A stretch of DNA of 64,000 nt, taken from contig JALJEE010002282.1 in NCBI GenBank assembly GCA_023231475.1, positions 110,833-174,832 of the forward strand. The letters run 5' to 3'. Positions within the stretch are counted from its first letter, which is position 1; the number at the start of each line of letters is the position of its first letter. The translations under genes and the position numbers were made by a program. The stretch is from Seison nebaliae. Its lineage: Eukaryota; Rotifera; Pararotatoria; Seisonacea; Seisonidae. Of the stretch, positions 12,373-23,613 are shown one piece after another. A model generated the notes under the pieces. That model was not told where the DNA came from. It ran no database searches and worked only from the letters and a program-made list of their open reading frames with translations.

Positions 12373-14589
12373 TTACTGTTTAATATCGATCGTTTGAAGA
12401 CCGATCATTTTCAGGAAAGTTTTCTTAAATGAATTATTCTTCTTCGTCTTCTTCTTATTTTCTCGTTTGGGTTTTTCTGGTTTCAGTTCTTCTAACTCAA
12501 TTCCATCAGCCAATGTATCATCTTCCGAATCATGTGGCACGGGCGTTATATTTGAAGCGTCGGTGCGAAATGATTTCACATCCCAAATCACATTCTTCCC
12601 ACCAGATCGTACTGATGGTTCTGTTAAATCCTCTGAAATTCTTATAGTAGGATGAGCCTCCTCGAATGTCTGATGCGGTTTAAATGGATCTTCTGGAACT
12701 AGAACTGATCCAACACGTTCTCTTTTCTCACTCTTACTCAACGAGTTTCGAACTTTCGGTTTTGTTTGTTCGATCGAATTCATTTTGAATGCATTTTCAT
12801 TCTTTTTCGTTTTCTCTTTTATAATTGCATTGTTTGCCTGATAGAGATGATAATTCATATTATCGTTTTGTTGAGATAAAGATCGTTGATAGATAGTGAC
12901 TGTTGGGTTACTATTAATTCTGACATGATAGTCATCTTTTCTTTTCTTCTCACTTTCAATATCATTTAATGGAATTGGAGAAAGTTTCCCTTCTCCATCG
13001 TTAGAGAATGATGTATTATCATAAGATCTCTTAATATTATCCATCGTTGGAATATCTACCGATTTCATTTTTGATTCCATACTCTTCTTAATCAAAATCT
13101 TACTATCACGCTTCATATGTATCGATGAGTCATGGGAAGAACTCGAATAATCTTCTTCTTCTTCACTATCAACCGTCTCAATTGACGTTTGTTCCATAGG
13201 AGACTACGAATAAAAAAGAATTAACAACAAATCAAAATTATTTGAAAATAAAGAAAAGAAGAACTTGGTTATCAAAAAATTTAGCTGGTAAAATTTTGGG
13301 AATGCTTCCAGCGAACGATGACTTTAATATTTGTTCGTGCTTTTCAATTTCTTTCCGAAGTTCAATCTCATTTTGCTCTTTCTCTTCCTGTAATTTTTTC
13401 GTTTCATTATATTTCCTGATTCCTTCTTCTGCCAATTTTTGAGCTTCCTGTTCTTCCAATATCAGTCTAGCTAATCTCCTCTCCTTCTCTAACTTAATCT
13501 GTTCCAATCGTAATTGTTCGTTCTCTATTTCTTCTTTCTCCTTTTCAATATGGTGCAATTCTCCCGGCAACATAATCTTCATATTTTTCGATGTTTCATT
13601 TGTCAATTCGATAGGTAATTCTGATGATCTATTATTCTCTTCAATTTCACTACTTTCTAACTGCCATGGATTATTTCCATTGATTGGAGAATAATCGATA
13701 TGTTCAACTGATTCAATGAATCGAACTTGATGTTGAGTCGATTTATTCAATGGTTCTCTCTCAATTACTTCAACTCGTTCCATAGTCGGTTGACGAGAGA
13801 TTTGAATGACTTCTTCAATTTCATATTTTTCTTCATAAACATCTTCAACTAATTCGTCTTTTGGATAATAATTGGTTTCCAATACGGTTTCCTCTGATTT
13901 AATATCTTCATTTTCCGAAATTATTTTTACAGATTCTATTTCCGTTTCTAGCACAGGCAATTCGTTTGAAATAGTTTTTCTAATGAAATCTTTTGGCATC
14001 GGATTTCTGAAATAATTTATTAATAATTATTTAAAATTTTCATTCAAATTATCCTTTTTCTGATAGTGAATTGAAGGATAACTTCTGATGAGAATTGATA
14101 GATTTGGAGAAATAACTAAAACGAGGTGGAGTTTCTGCACTCTTCGAATTATCTTTCATATCCTCGTCATTAACTATTGAATGGAAATTAATAAAAATTT
14201 CTTTTAAACGACAGATGAACCATCATCTTGTAGAATGTATTTAATGACGACGGTACAATTATATAATTTCCGTAAATAATCCCAAACTGCCGTTCCTCTC
14301 ATTCCATTCAATTGTTGTCCATTCACTGATACGAGAAAATCTCCCACTCTTCAAAAAATGATTTTTTATTCGAAATAATTTTAAGACAATTTTTAAACTT
14401 CATGTGACCACTAGAGGCAATAATTCCATAATTCCTAGCACGAATAATCTGATAGAGATCATAAGTCTCATTAAATTCGACCTAAATATTCCATCATTAA
14501 ATATCTAATTCGATAAAAAAAAAGTGAACTGATATACCTAATCCATAAGATGTCGATTCGTATTCCACTACTCTCACTTTATCTTCCAT
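12373..14589 (-). CDS. PDZ-domain scaffold protein, 644 aa
   Basis: Six exons: 14530-14589, 14399-14481, 14221-14348, 14083-14173, 13265-14006, 12373-13203; 1935 nt. Residues 1-90 form one PDZ domain: strand VRVVEYE, the carboxylate loop as GLGIS (residues 16-20) and VGDFLVSVNGQ. A long charged region follows, with a coiled coil of EKERRLARLILEEQEAQK type at about residues 270-345, then a low-complexity Ser/Asp-rich part and a very basic C-terminus (KKKTKKNNSFKKTFLK). PDZ domains bind protein C-termini, so this is likely a cortical or junctional scaffold. I do not recognise the family. The GLGIS reading requires the second of two possible donors (14529), which is also the one that keeps frame. 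Confidence 0.78.
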
Positions 14590-14897
14590 TAGAACTGTTA
14601 TCAATTTTAATAAGTCGTCTCTTATCTTATCACTCACTTCCTCCTCCACTTATTAATCGTCGTATGGTGTGAGAGTTGTGAAGGTAGAATAGTAGATAAA
14701 CGTGTGGAAATAATGAATAAACTTCAATTTTTTTCTGTTCTAAAGAATTTTAATTCTCTATTTGTCAGTGGGTAAATAACAATGAATTATTTCCAGGCTG
14801 AAGGTCGTCAACTTTTCATCAACTTCAAATTCTTTTTATTTAACGAAACTTTCAACTCACAACCACATTGAAAGTTGATGAAGGAAATAGATAATAA
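14590..14897. other. Intergenic spacer, same-strand genes
   Basis: 308 bp between the PDZ gene start and the upstream 253-aa ORF. It must hold the PDZ gene promoter; nothing else is recognisable. Confidence 0.4.
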
Positions 14898-15659
14898 TTA
14901 TTCATCTTCATAACATTTACGAGCGTCGACAGGTGTCGGAACAAAAAATGGTAAAAATTCTTTTCTCGAATTCGACGCGGAAGAATTAGTGAATGGCTGA
15001 GAGGAACATACTGATGTAACAGATAAATTTGAATTCGATGAATTTTTCGTGGGCAAACCGACACAAGATGTTCGTTTTGATGTGACGTTCAATGGCAGAT
15101 TGGATTGATGTGATGGAATTGTAGTTCGATTCAATTTATTGAAAACATGATCCTGATCATCATCATCCAAATTACCGTTCTGATCAGGATATGGTGTTGT
15201 CTGATAATTATTGTTTATAATCGTTGCATTTGAATCGATTTCCGTTCGATTATTATTTAATGTCCCTAAATAACCATATCGTTGCTGATGTTTCATATCA
15301 GGTAATTGATATTTTTTATCATAAACGTTCGTTGGTGGCGGTGGCACTTCGTCCACCATTCGAGCAGTCGATGGAGGTTTTCCCATGATCAGTTTACGAA
15401 AACCTTTTTGTAATAGATTTCCATTGGGACTACTCAATTCCTCATAATTTGATTCGAATAATTTTATCATTTCTTCAGTTCGTTGTAACGCCGCCAAATT
15501 CTCCATTTTCCTTCGAGATGAAACCGCTAATTTCTTCACAATCGATTCCGGTATATTCTCTATCTCAATCATTTCTCTCACCATATCATCCAACGACAAT
15601 TTTTCATTTATTACATTTTGTTCATTCTCCTTAAATTCACTTTTTATCACTTTATCCAT
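14898..15659 (-). CDS. Unrecognised protein, 253 aa, single exon
   Basis: An uninterrupted ORF of 254 codons beginning MDKVIKSEF, preceded by an A/T-only leader. Residues about 20-75 are predicted helical, with LSLDDMVREMIEIE and a Lys/Arg-rich AVSSRRKMENLAALQRT. A short conserved-looking stretch LLQKGFRKLIMGKPPSTARM is followed by a proline run (EVPPPP). The C-terminal half is Asn/Ser/Thr-rich and probably disordered. It has no signal peptide or membrane helix, so it is likely cytoplasmic or nuclear. It lies 80 bp upstream of the CPOX stop and 308 bp above the PDZ gene on the same strand. It could be an adaptor, but no family is assigned. Coding status rests on length and composition. Confidence 0.7.
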   Translation of the reverse strand: MDKVIKSEFKENEQNVINEKLSLDDMVREMIEIENIPESIVKKLAVSSRRKMENLAALQRTEEMIKLFESNYEELSSPNGNLLQKGFRKLIMGKPPSTARMVDEVPPPPTNVYDKKYQLPDMKHQQRYGYLGTLNNNRTEIDSNATIINNNYQTTPYPDQNGNLDDDDQDHVFNKLNRTTIPSHQSNLPLNVTSKRTSCVGLPTKNSSNSNLSVTSVCSSQPFTNSSASNSRKEFLPFFVPTPVDARKCYEDE

Positions 15660-15739
15660 AATAAAAAAAAAAATTTTATTTAAAAAAATTTTATTTAAAA
15701 AAATTTTTTTTATTTCACATAAATAAAGTTCAAATCATT

Positions 15740-17134
15740 TCAGCTTAATTCTTCAAATGGAATCCAATCTCTCGGATTATTTAACACCTCTTGAATCTTC
15801 TTCTCATCAAATCTCAATTTATGTTTATACGTCCATTTCTACATAATCATATTATCAGTCATTTATATTGGTATCAAAACTAAGAAGAACTAACAGCAAC
15901 AGCAGGCATTGAAACTAGAATACTTTCGATTTGAGCGTTTGGTGTATGTAAACCGAACTTCGTTCCACGATCATGAATCAAATTAAACTCGACATATCTC
16001 AAATTAAAAATTATAAATAATTCATTTCAACAATCTCTAACTTCCCCCGTCGAAACAATTGCCAATCACGTTCTTTCAATCCATATCCATCAAAACGATG
16101 TCGATCTACTATCGGGAAATAACTCTCCTTAATCGAATCACCACACATCTAAAACAATTATCATCAAAACGGTCAAACGAGTGATTAAAAGTAATAAAAT
16201 TTAATAGAAATAGAACTTTGACGAATCTGAAACATTTTTCGGAATCGTCATTTTCATTAAGATCATCAAAAAATATTCCGCCAATTCCACGATGTTCATT
16301 ACGATGTTTATTAAAGAAATATGTATCACACCATTTTTTAAATTTCTCGTAATAACGATCGTCGGCATAACCACAAGTCTTCTTTAAAACTTTATGAAAA
16401 TGAATGCAATCCTGAAAATCATTTAATATTTAAAATGGATTTAAAATAACTTTCTCATTCAAAAAATATGGTGTCATATCCGTCCCTCCACCGAACCACC
16501 AATGTTTCTTTCCGTCACTTTGTTCCAATTCGAAATATCGATAATTGAAATGAAGGGTCGGAACATAAGGATTTCTCTATGAATGATTGAAGAAATTTGA
16601 TTGATGGTAGATGAAAAATAACTGGATGAATGACTGAACTAATTCCTGTGGCGAAGAATTTTGATGGTTCATCCAAAATATCAGATCGTCGTGATTTAAT
16701 TTGACGGACAGCTTCTTTCGGTAATATTCCTTGTATAACTGATACATTCACTCCACCACGTTCCCAAGTTTGACCATCTTCAATTACACAAGTTACACCA
16801 CCACCACCCTCATCGATTTGTCGTTGCCATTCGTCGACGACGAAAAATTTCTCATCTTCATATTCCTCCATTTTATTACATATCTCTCGTTGTAATTGGA
16901 GAATATATTTCTGCATTTTATATTTCATTGACGACTTGTCATATTTCATAATCATCGAATCGCCGTGCATAAAATGAGCATATGGTACGGAACCATAAGT
17001 GGTGGTCGATTGACTTTTAGCATGAACAACACTGGTAGTGGTGGCAATCGCTGTCACTCCACCACTACAATTAAAAAATTGATTTTAAATAAGAGGAATA
17101 AAATTAACATTAATATCTTCCAACAATATTTCAT
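15740..17134 (-). CDS. CPOX: Coproporphyrinogen III oxidase (oxygen-dependent)
   Basis: Seven exons: 17109-17134 (26 nt), 16623-17064, 16451-16576, 16217-16411, 16042-16148, 15895-15997, 15740-15838; 1098 nt, 365 aa. It converts coproporphyrinogen III to protoporphyrinogen IX by oxidative decarboxylation, an oxygen-dependent late step of haem synthesis, in the mitochondrial intermembrane space. Conserved stretches are all present: [59 protein letters not shown] and the C-terminal NPRDW. The first 40 residues are hydrophobic then Ser/Thr-rich, consistent with a targeting sequence; the 26-nt first exon provides the ATG and fits in phase 2. All six introns start GTT. Confidence 0.94.
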
Positions 17135-17262
17135 GATAAGCTTTCGATCAACTTCAATCAATTCGAATGAGAAATTTAAATTTGAAAATTTATTCTGAAA
17201 TTTTATAGAGAATTGAGAAAGATTGGATGATGGAAAATAAAATGGTATTTAGAAAATAATTG
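17135..17262. promoter_or_regulatory. Divergent CPOX / METTL9 promoter
   Basis: 128 bp between the two start codons, going opposite ways. Both transcription starts and 5' UTRs must fit here or overlap, so a shared bidirectional promoter is likely. A possible TATA-like 'tttaaatttg' is present but not diagnostic. Confidence 0.5.
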
Positions 17263-18471
17263 ATGGAGAATTATAAATTTCGTTCATCACTCGCACGAAC
17301 TTATTATGAGAAGACAATTCGAGATAATGAATTGAATTTAACAGATCGATCGACAGTATATCTTCTCTGCTCAATTCTCTCATTTTTCTTATCTTGTTAG
17401 TATTATGAGTTGAATGGAGATGGATGTCTGGAGAAGATGATGACGAAAAGAAACTTCTGCCAATCTCCTCACATTCTCCAACTCAACGAAGATGAAGAGA
17501 CAATGGAATTTTTGGAAAGGAGTAAACAATTGTCATATTCATTCTTTACACAATTCTACTATTCTTTCGTCTCATCCGTTCTCTACTTCTTCAAGACGAA
17601 AACGGACATTCTCGGCCTCTTAAATTGCGGACGAATGTTCGTTCTTTCCAAGAAGAATTTCCAGCAACTTCTTCCACGTTCACAATTCCATCAAATTTTA
17701 GATTTGGGTTCCAACTAATTATTTGCTATTAGGAAATTATTCAAAATTATTCTTTTTTTTTTAGGGTCCGGTAATGGAGACGTTACTATTAAATTAAAAC
17801 AATTTACTAATAATCAAATTGATGTCACTGAAATTTCGACGACAATGAAGTCGAGATTGACAGAAAAAAATTTTAAGTTTCTATTCATTCAATTCAATCT
17901 CACATTCATTCTTCATTCAAGTGTTCTCGATATTGATTTCTATCAAATCGATATCTCAAATTTTCTACATATGACAAATGATTGTGGAAAGAATTTATTC
18001 AAATATTCTCTTGTGACTTGTTTGAATTTGTTGGATCGAATAGAAAAACCGAAAAAGTTATTGGACGAAATCGTTTTATTTTTACTCGAACGTGACGATT
18101 CGAGGAAGATTGGTGGAATTCTTCTCATTGCTCTCGTATTGCCATATGAACCATTTGTGGAATTTCCAATAAGTGAGGACAAAAAAATCGAACGATTACC
18201 AGTGGAAAGTGGAAGTAATGATATTGAGATGAATATTGTCAATTTCATCGAGTTTATTAATGACAGATATAAAAATTTAAATGATAGATATGAAGAGTTT
18301 AAGAGGAATTATGGAGGAGTGGAGAATGAATATTCTCTTGAAAGAATGCATTATCAATTAGTAGTTAAACGAGTCGCTCGAACTCCTTATTATAGTGAAG
18401 GTGATTTACACCAATCCTATTATCGTCTTTCAGACTATCTATTCGTCTGTGAGTTGAGACCACTTGAATAA
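17263..18471 (+). CDS. METTL9: METTL9 (DREV) protein-histidine methyltransferase
   Basis: Four exons: 17263-17355, 17401-17707, 17765-17876, 17922-18471; 1062 nt, 353 aa. The family methylates histidine in HxH motifs (1-methylhistidine) using S-adenosylmethionine and resides in the secretory pathway or mitochondria. Family marks: QFYYSFVSSVLYFF, LDLGSGNGDVT (the SAM loop, about 131-141, rebuilt across an intron), CLNLLDRI, LLIALVLPYEPFVE and RTPYYSEGD. Intron 3 is 45 bp without a stop, so an unspliced reading also stays open; homology favours splicing (NFNVLDIDF). The N-terminal start at 17263 is the first ATG giving this frame. Confidence 0.9.
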
Positions 18472-18639
18472 ATTGATTGATCTCATCTAACGCTGTTAGC
18501 GGCAGATTTCCAATTAAATTCTTTTTCCTGCAATTGACGCATCATTCATTCATTCATTCATTCACCGACTGGAAATGATGGAAAATGAAATGGCATTTCT
18601 TCTTTTATTTACGAAAATAAAATTATCATAAAAAATATC

Positions 18640-19141
18640 ATGTCTTCTTTTTCGCGTAAAAGGAAATATTCTTCCATCAAATCCATTAGTAATAATCTCA
18701 ATAAGAAGAATGGATTATCTATAACAGATTCAAATTTCAATTCAGGCAAATCCACCATCAACGGTCTCTTTGATGATCTTCGCAAATGTATTCCGACGTT
18801 TCCCTATGAGAAACGTCTGTCCAAAATTGATACGTTACATATCGCTTATTCGTACATCTCATTACTCAAATCGATGATGGAGGAGTCGAATGAAGGTAAT
18901 CCAATAATTTTCATCCAGAAATCGGCCTCATCCGATCCTTCAACGTTATTCCATGCTGATTGGGCATCCAACGGTTAACATTCCATAAAACTTAATGAAA
19001 TTGAATTTGAATTAAATAGATTTGTTATCAAGAATTTGCTGGTTAAATTGGTCGTCGTTAGGATTGTCATCTGGAGACGCTAATTATTATTCCACCCAAT
19101 TCAATAATTATCTTTCTCATTTTAAACGGAATATGAAATGA
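18640..19141 (+). CDS. bHLH transcription factor, PTF1A/Fer-like
   Basis: Exons 18640-18688, 18746-18973, 19020-19141 (399 nt, 132 aa); if the first intron (57 bp, no stop) is retained the product is 151 aa. The helix-loop-helix is strong: INGLFDDLRKCIPTFPYEKR followed by LSKIDTLHIAYSYISLLK, as in PTF1A/Fer/Twist-class proteins. The last exon, missed if one stops at 18978, adds SRICWLNWSSLG and a Tyr/Asn-rich end. What precedes helix 1 is SRKRKYSSIKSIS, lacking the ERxR core that contacts the E-box, whichever way the first intron is treated. Either a better first exon exists that I cannot find in the 168 bp above, or this is a dimerisation-only HLH protein. Only the first donor (gtaata) departs from GTT. 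Confidence 0.75.
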
Positions 19142-19397
19142 TTTCCATTAAAATATCAGATCAAATTTGAGATAATGACTCAATTTGTTTTGAAAAAAAG
19201 ATGTTTTCAGTCATTTAAAGCTTTGTATGAAGATTTACAGAGGAAATTTAATTTTTAATAAAAATATTTATTTATCAATTTTTTTTAATTCAAATCTTAA
19301 GCTTAAGATATCCTGCTTCTTCTGTTGTATTGAAATAAATTTCATTTTCTATTTTTATATCGAACTTGAATTTTTAACGAACTACTATTGAATAACA

Positions 19398-19658
19398 ATG
19401 TTAGCTCGCACATCCACTGCCTTAGTTAAGCGATCTGTCATGCATGTTGCCAAACGACAATTGCATGTAGATCAGGCTGGTCAGCCATTCAAAGTTCATA
19501 TTTTCCATAATTACTTTTCTAACTTCATTTCTCTTTTTTAGAATATGCCATTTGGTCGAGGTTCTCCTCTCACCTTCACTCTCGGTATCAGCCTGTTTTT
19601 CTCGTCTGGATTTTGTATTCCTTTCCTGATGGCGAGATATACGATGATGAACAAGTAA
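19398..19658 (+). CDS. COX7C: Cytochrome c oxidase subunit 7C
   Basis: Two exons, 19398-19493 and 19542-19658; 213 nt, 70 aa. An N-terminal presequence rich in Arg/Ser/Thr (MLARTSTALVKR) is followed by NMPFGRGSPLTFTLGISLFF, FCIPFLMARY and a basic end, the pattern of subunit VIIc with one inner-membrane helix. It is a structural subunit of mitochondrial complex IV. The family is about 63 aa. The donor is AAA|gttcat in phase 0. Confidence 0.85.
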
Positions 19659-20304
19659 AGTTATCGGCGGAGATTTCAAGAGAAAAACTTAATGGAATTT
19701 CAAAATTATTTCTTCATATTTCTCTTTCTATTTGATTAGTAAAAGTTCCTCAGAATTCTTCTATTTCTATTTCTGTTTACAATTTACATTATTTCCTACC
19801 CAAATTTTCAAATTCTAATTTCACTCTTCAAAGATTGACACCATATTATTTCGTGTTAATTTAGTTTAGGTGTAAGAGAAGATACAGACGTGAAAAGACA
19901 CGTATAATTTGTGTTAAACCAAAAAACAATTTGATTAGGGGAGAGGATATATTGGAAAAATATTGTTTCTTTTGAATTGGAGAAAAATTTGCTTTGAAAC
20001 ATTTTTCTTGTGACTTTTCTCTTCTTATAATGATGTTGTTTTTTTCACGATTTTCGATTGAAATTCAAATGAAAATTAATTCGCTACACTCGACATGGAT
20101 GAGAAGGGGAAGTGTTGAAGAGGTGACTCTCATAGCGAATGATTAATAGACGTCATTAATAAGTGGAATTAGGAGGAAGGAAAGAAGTATTATCGATTTA
20201 GATGAAAGAATTTTCTAAAAATTATTATGTATCTACTAATTAGTTTAATTGAATTCAGAATTAGATGAGAAGGAGGAATGGAACATAATGAAGAAATTGA
20301 GTTG

Positions 20305-20340
20305 AGTGTGTATGTGTGTGTGTTGTGTGTGTTGTGTGTA
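20305..20340. repeat. (TG)n-rich microsatellite
   Basis: Imperfect gtgtgtatgtgtgtgtgttg-type tract in noncoding DNA. Confidence 0.85.
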
Positions 20341-21451
20341 TGGTTGGTGGAGAAAGTGCTTCATTTTGCACATTCATTCTCCGTATCAGAACATTAATGT
20401 CAAATGAAACTTAATCCGAAATTTCATTGAATAAACTGGAAAAAGGTTCGTCGTCTTCGTTGTCATATTGGTGTATGTTGGGGATGAGTGGAGATGAAGA
20501 CGGGAAGGTTAAAGAATTAATTTGTTAGAGACGAAACATATCGATTAATAAGGACAAACTCATTGAAGAACTAGTACAGGAGAATTGATTAAGAAACATG
20601 GGAAGTGATGATGATGATGATGAATTGAATGAGAAGGAATTTCTGTGCACATACAGGTGCACATAACATCGAATTGACGTTCCGTTTTGTTGGGAGGGAA
20701 TAGTAGGATGGAAATAATTAATAGAGACTGAAGAAATCATTGAAGAGAAAACTGTTTAACAAGAAGAGATGATCATGATAAATATATGTAAGTAATCATA
20801 AGGAAATGTAATAGGAATGGTAATATTGGGGAATGTCGTAACTGGTCCTTTTTGCTGACAATGTTGATTGTTAATATTTCATTTTTCCGCATAATTAATA
20901 ACTAACATTGGGAATTCGTTCGAGCACGCTAAAATAATCATTGAAGAAGATAACATTACTTTACGGTTGTTCTAGTATTTTAATGAAAATAATTTCGTTC
21001 ATATGAAACGATCTTATCAAATTCTAATTATTTCTTCTTACGTTAGTCTTATTGAACTGGTGACTGATAAGAAGCAGTTGAATCAGTTCTTCATTCGATA
21101 ACATTCTTATGGATGTACGTAATCGGATGTCGAGACTGGAAAGCACGAGAGAAGACGAATGGAATATTTGATTCAGTTTGTCATTCCCTATCAATTCTAG
21201 TTAAAAGGAAGAAGTCATTCTCCATTTTCTTATCATATCACATCGACGAATGAAGTTGAGAGGTTTTTTTTATTAATACAGAACCGAATAGATATTATAA
21301 GTGAGTAATCGAATGAAATTAATCTCATCACGAAATTGTTATTGTGCGAAAAAGGAGAAGAATCTTCTGAGAGACACTCATTTCAATTTATTAATATTCC
21401 GTCTTTTTTTCTCTTCATCCTTCCTCACTTCTAGTGCATCACGAATATGAT

Positions 21452-21453
<2 letters not shown>

Positions 21454-21488
<35 letters not shown>

Positions 21489-21495
21489 CAACAAC
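21454..21495. repeat. (AAT)n(AAC)n microsatellite
   Basis: About ten AAT units merging into four AAC units, noncoding. Confidence 0.9.
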
Positions 21496-22353
21496 ATCCG
21501 TACCATCCTCAAATATAAACAACAGGAATATTAACATTCAATATAACTTTATTAATCTCCTCCCCACGGTATCTAGCTGTTGGAAGAAATTATTTGAAAA
21601 ATTCTTTCTCCACATATAGATCTATCCACTCCACTTACTTCCCATCACACATGTAATCTTCACTAGTTTATTCTCCAATTATTTCCACAGACGACCATTT
21701 GTGAAGGAATAAGAAAGTGCACGAATTGGAGCAGTCTTCCTAATGAATTGTTAATTATTTAGAAAACAAATTTACATGTCCCCCCTCATAAGAAAAGATA
21801 AATTATTATGATTATGTAAGCAATTTAGGAGGAGTGAAGTGTATAGCTAAATAAATTAGCTTATTCAATAATCTGTGGCTTCATTTCCTCGCCCAAATTC
21901 AACCATCCTCACCCAACATGAATAAATTGATTCACTAATTCATCTCGTTATAGTTATCACAACGATTCACACAACAATAATAATAAGTTCCATTGACCAC
22001 CATATTAATTCCTTCAAAGATAAATTGATAATTTAAAAAAAATTGAATTGATGTAAAATGATATTGTCATCCACTCCTTTCTGTTTATCATCATTATCTA
22101 TTGATTTGACAATGACAGGTTGTTATCTTGTTAATAGAATAATTTCCTTATAAATACGATAAGATGATCTCATTTCTTGTTAATTTACCTTCTCCTCTAT
22201 AAAGGTTTCATGAGATGTTTCTTACGTTACATTACATTTCTTATATCCTTACATTCCATTTAATGTCAATTCCGTTTCATTAGTTACCATTATTTCTAAT
22301 AAATCTACCTTTTCTTTTACTGTGCATATTCTGTGCAGATGAGGAAGGCGGAG

Positions 22354-22372
22354 GATATATATATATATATAT
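22354..22372. repeat. (AT)n microsatellite
   Basis: Roughly nine AT units, 265 bp upstream of the neurensin-like start. Confidence 0.85.
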
Positions 22373-22636
22373 TTGAAAATTATTGACGATATCAATTTCT
22401 ATTCTTCTACCTTATTCTAGAACGAACGTCTGTTAAATTGACCAAAAATATTTTGACACTTAACCTTCCCCCTTAAACTGGAAAAACATTCGTCAAGACA
22501 TTCGAGAACTATTTGAAATCTCCAAAAACTTTCCATATCAACTAGAAATAAATCAATCTTCTCTTATCATCACCCACACACCACTTGAATTATTTATGTA
22601 ACATAAGACGAGACTTCCTTCTTTCCATTCGTCGAA

Positions 22637-23611
22637 ATGACATCAACATCTTTCGAGAATGACGATGAAATTAACTCGGTCAATTGTAATCCATTGGCAA
22701 AGAAATCGAAGTTTACTCTACTTCGCCAATTCATCCTCTATCTATTCATCTTTGGCATTGTGTTGGGTGTGGTCTTCTTCCTTCTCGGATATCTGCTTCC
22801 AATAAAAGTCGAATATTATCATATTGACATGAACAAAAATGGAAAGTCGGAACATCAAATCTCGGAAATTCTAACAGAATTAAATAAGAATAATCGAAAT
22901 AACTTCCTCGCCAATACCCTGAGTTTAGGACACAATGATGATATGGACGAGAACAAAGATACACAACTCGCTCGATTGTTACGAGAATCGAATCGTTTTT
23001 CTAAATCGAACGGGAAGATTTCTGTTAGAAAATTTAATTTTTTTTAATTTATCATTCATGATTTCTAAAGATTCATGACATTTCTGCCATTCAATATAAT
23101 AAGAAAGTTCGAAGTTTTCGTATGGTTGGATGGTTATTGTTTATCGTTTCAACGATCGGCGCTTTCGCCATGATAATCGTGGGGAAGGTATATGCTCGTA
23201 AATTGGAGAAACCGGAAGAGTTCGCTAATAATTTCCCGTCTTGCACTAATGCAAATACAAAAGCATCAATTATATCCGATCAATCATTATTATGTTCCTC
23301 TACACAGACGTTTATATTTCTCTCATGGAAACTTAAAATTTTCAACAAATTACTTTTTCAGGTCAAGTATGAAATCGAGTGATCCCAACATTGAGGCATT
23401 AAAACGAACAACATTAAATGCTATTTTCGAAGGAAATTCAATTGCGACGCCAGTACAACCCCAACAATCTGATGGTGATGGTCAACGACATTCGACTCTT
23501 TCCATGAGAATTCCGGAAAAGAAACAATTAATTCCAGTAGAGCCATGGCGACATTCATTAGGCGCCGAAAAGATGGATAATAGAGTTTGGGAAAGTTTAT
23601 ATAAGAATTAA
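22637..23611 (+). CDS. Two-helix membrane protein, neurensin-like
   Basis: Exons 22637-23023, 23071-23219, 23362-23611; 786 nt, 261 aa. Hydrophobic helix 1 (about residues 33-56) ends LGYLLPIKVEYY and helix 2 (about 147-170) is GWLLFIVSTIGAFAMIIVGK. The pattern of a G-rich helix ending in LxPxKxE, a hydrophilic loop and a second helix followed by a basic stretch recalls vertebrate neurensins, small vesicle proteins of neurons. The loop here is longer (about 90 residues). The second donor could be 23220 (gttcgc) or 21 bp later (gtcttg); both keep frame and differ by seven residues. Its stop codon lies 2 bp from that of the convergent protease gene. Confidence 0.72.
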
Positions 23612-23613
23612 AA

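Larger units (their letters stand above)
19659..22636. other. Gene-free 3-kb stretch with microsatellites
   Basis: No ORF with coding character and no tRNA. It contains a (GT)n tract at 20305-20340, (AAT)n then (AAC)n at 21454-21495, and (AT)n at 22354-22372. It may hold regulatory DNA for the neurensin-like gene downstream. Confidence 0.5.
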
